From positions 1 to 64,000 of the forward strand of contig NZ_JAGQCY010000013.1 in the NCBI RefSeq assembly GCF_024346455.1: DNA of 64,000 nucleotides, read 5' to 3'. Every line of letters begins with the position of its first letter. Positions within the stretch are counted from its first letter, which is position 1. The notes under the pieces were generated by a model. That model saw only the letters and a list, made by a program, of their open reading frames with translations. It did no database searches and was not told the DNA's origin. A program made the translations under genes and the position numbers. Of this stretch, positions 61,575 through 64,000 are shown piece by piece. This DNA comes from Cyanobium sp. Aljojuca 7A6. GTDB taxonomy: Bacteria; Cyanobacteriota; Cyanobacteriia; PCC-6307; Cyanobiaceae.

Positions 61575-62011
61575 TTATGCTTCCACGGGCTCAGGGTGCA
61601 GCCCCTGCGGCTTGGTGCGCCCGGTCCGGTTGCTGACTTCCCGGCTTCGGCGCTGATCGTTGTGAACCACCGGCAGCCGCTCGGCCTCGTAAGTCTGAGG
61701 AGCTTCAGTGCGGCGGCCTCCGCCGACAGCTTGGCCAGGACCTCCCGCGGAATCGGTTCCTGCAGAAGCCGGCGCTGCTTCTGCAGGCCTTCGGGGAGGT
61801 CCCCCTTCTTGAAGAAAGCCCCAGTGGGTTCGCGCGATGCCCTTGTCATCGGAGCGAGGTGGAAGAAGTTGGTGTAGATGTCGCGGCTGCGGGCATTGTC
61901 GAGGACCACCCTCTCTCGACAAAAGTGGTCGTCGGCCACCGCTACCACCCCGCGCCACCCCCCTTCCACCCTGTCGCAGCTCCTGCTGCGGTCCTGGCCT
62001 GCCAGGGGCAT
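61575..62011 (-). pseudogene. Gene of unknown function coupled to pebB, one-base frameshift
   Basis: The ATG at 62011 follows the pebB stop directly (TGAATG). The protein reads ERVVLDNARSRDIYTNFFHL, EPTGAFFKKGDLPEG and QEPIPREVLAKLSAEAAALK in one frame. After about 61700 the sense moves to another frame, QTYEAERLPVVHNDQRRSRE, ending at TAA 61575. Joining them needs one extra base near 61697-61700. The reconstructed protein is about 145 residues. I do not recognise it. It is either a recent frameshift or an error. Position makes it part of the cpeS-pebA-pebB transcript. Confidence 0.5.

Positions 62012-64000
<1,989 letters not shown>

Overview
The window is from the chromosome of a GC-rich picocyanobacterium, most likely of the Cyanobium/Synechococcus type (inference). 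It encodes the photosystem I subunit PsaD, two bilin reductases (PebA, PebB), phycobilin lyases (CpcE/CpcF-like and the end of a CpeS-type protein), a phycobilisome rod linker, a CrtD-like carotenoid desaturase, a CAAD thylakoid protein and the PanC-Cmk fusion known from cyanobacteria. The cyanobacterial palindrome HIP1 is present (for example 3856-3865). The pebA/pebB genes imply that the cell makes phycoerythrobilin.

Layout. 0.3-5.3 kb: accessory genes (DUF4236 protein, P-loop ATPase, two coupled coiled-coil proteins, hydrolase, VapBC-type toxin-antitoxin). 5.3-11.5 kb: CbpA/CbpM chaperones, TauE-type exporter, PstS, a DUF389 membrane protein and a small secreted HEGWH protein. 11.6-19.4 kb: glycosyltransferase, then a tightly packed plus-strand series (RimB-RimK fusion, ABC ATPase, MscS channel, unknown protein, DUF296-glutaredoxin fusion), facing an exported MsrA. 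20-25 kb: lone rod linker, CrtD-like desaturase, PEP-CTERM-type protein, fructosamine kinase, CAAD protein. 25.4-31.8 kb: JAMM peptidase with MoeB, a potassium-channel gene broken by a 10-bp tandem duplication, double-domain CobO, LarE, SpeD, RecF and tRNA-Arg. 31.9-38.1 kb: minus-strand operon trpE-gshA-ppc-GNAT with 4-base overlaps. 38.1-45.9 kb: psaD with its terminator, apbC-rodA-histidine kinase operon, hemF, amidase-like protein, CCB-type assembly factor, RNase D. 46-53 kb: LpxB-related protein, tRNA-Cys, methyltransferase, aldo/keto reductase, purM, RlpA. 53.4-57 kb: panC-cmk, then a coupled cpcE-cpcF-phosphatase operon.

From 57 to 62 kb lies a decaying patch between two intact bilin modules. 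It holds two genes each broken by one in-frame stop, a dead IS630 element whose transposase carries a nonsense codon and two short double-hairpin insertions, an IS21 istB remnant, a methyltransferase fragment and a frameshifted gene starting directly at the end of pebB. The window ends in the operon cpeS-pebA-pebB, with cpeS running off the edge.

Functionally, PebA and PebB turn biliverdin into phycoerythrobilin, and lyases of the CpeS and CpcE/CpcF types attach bilins to phycobiliproteins. The distant rod linker would build the rods. Much of the rest is core metabolism (tryptophan, glutathione, oxaloacetate, haem, purine, pantothenate, corrinoid, polyamine) in short operons that often couple genes by ATGA, GTGA or TTGA overlaps. 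No complete new defence or mobile system is visible. The strongest unusual signals are the double mini-hairpin insertions in the dead transposase, the reversible-looking 10-bp duplication in the channel gene, and the cluster of single-lesion genes around the IS element.
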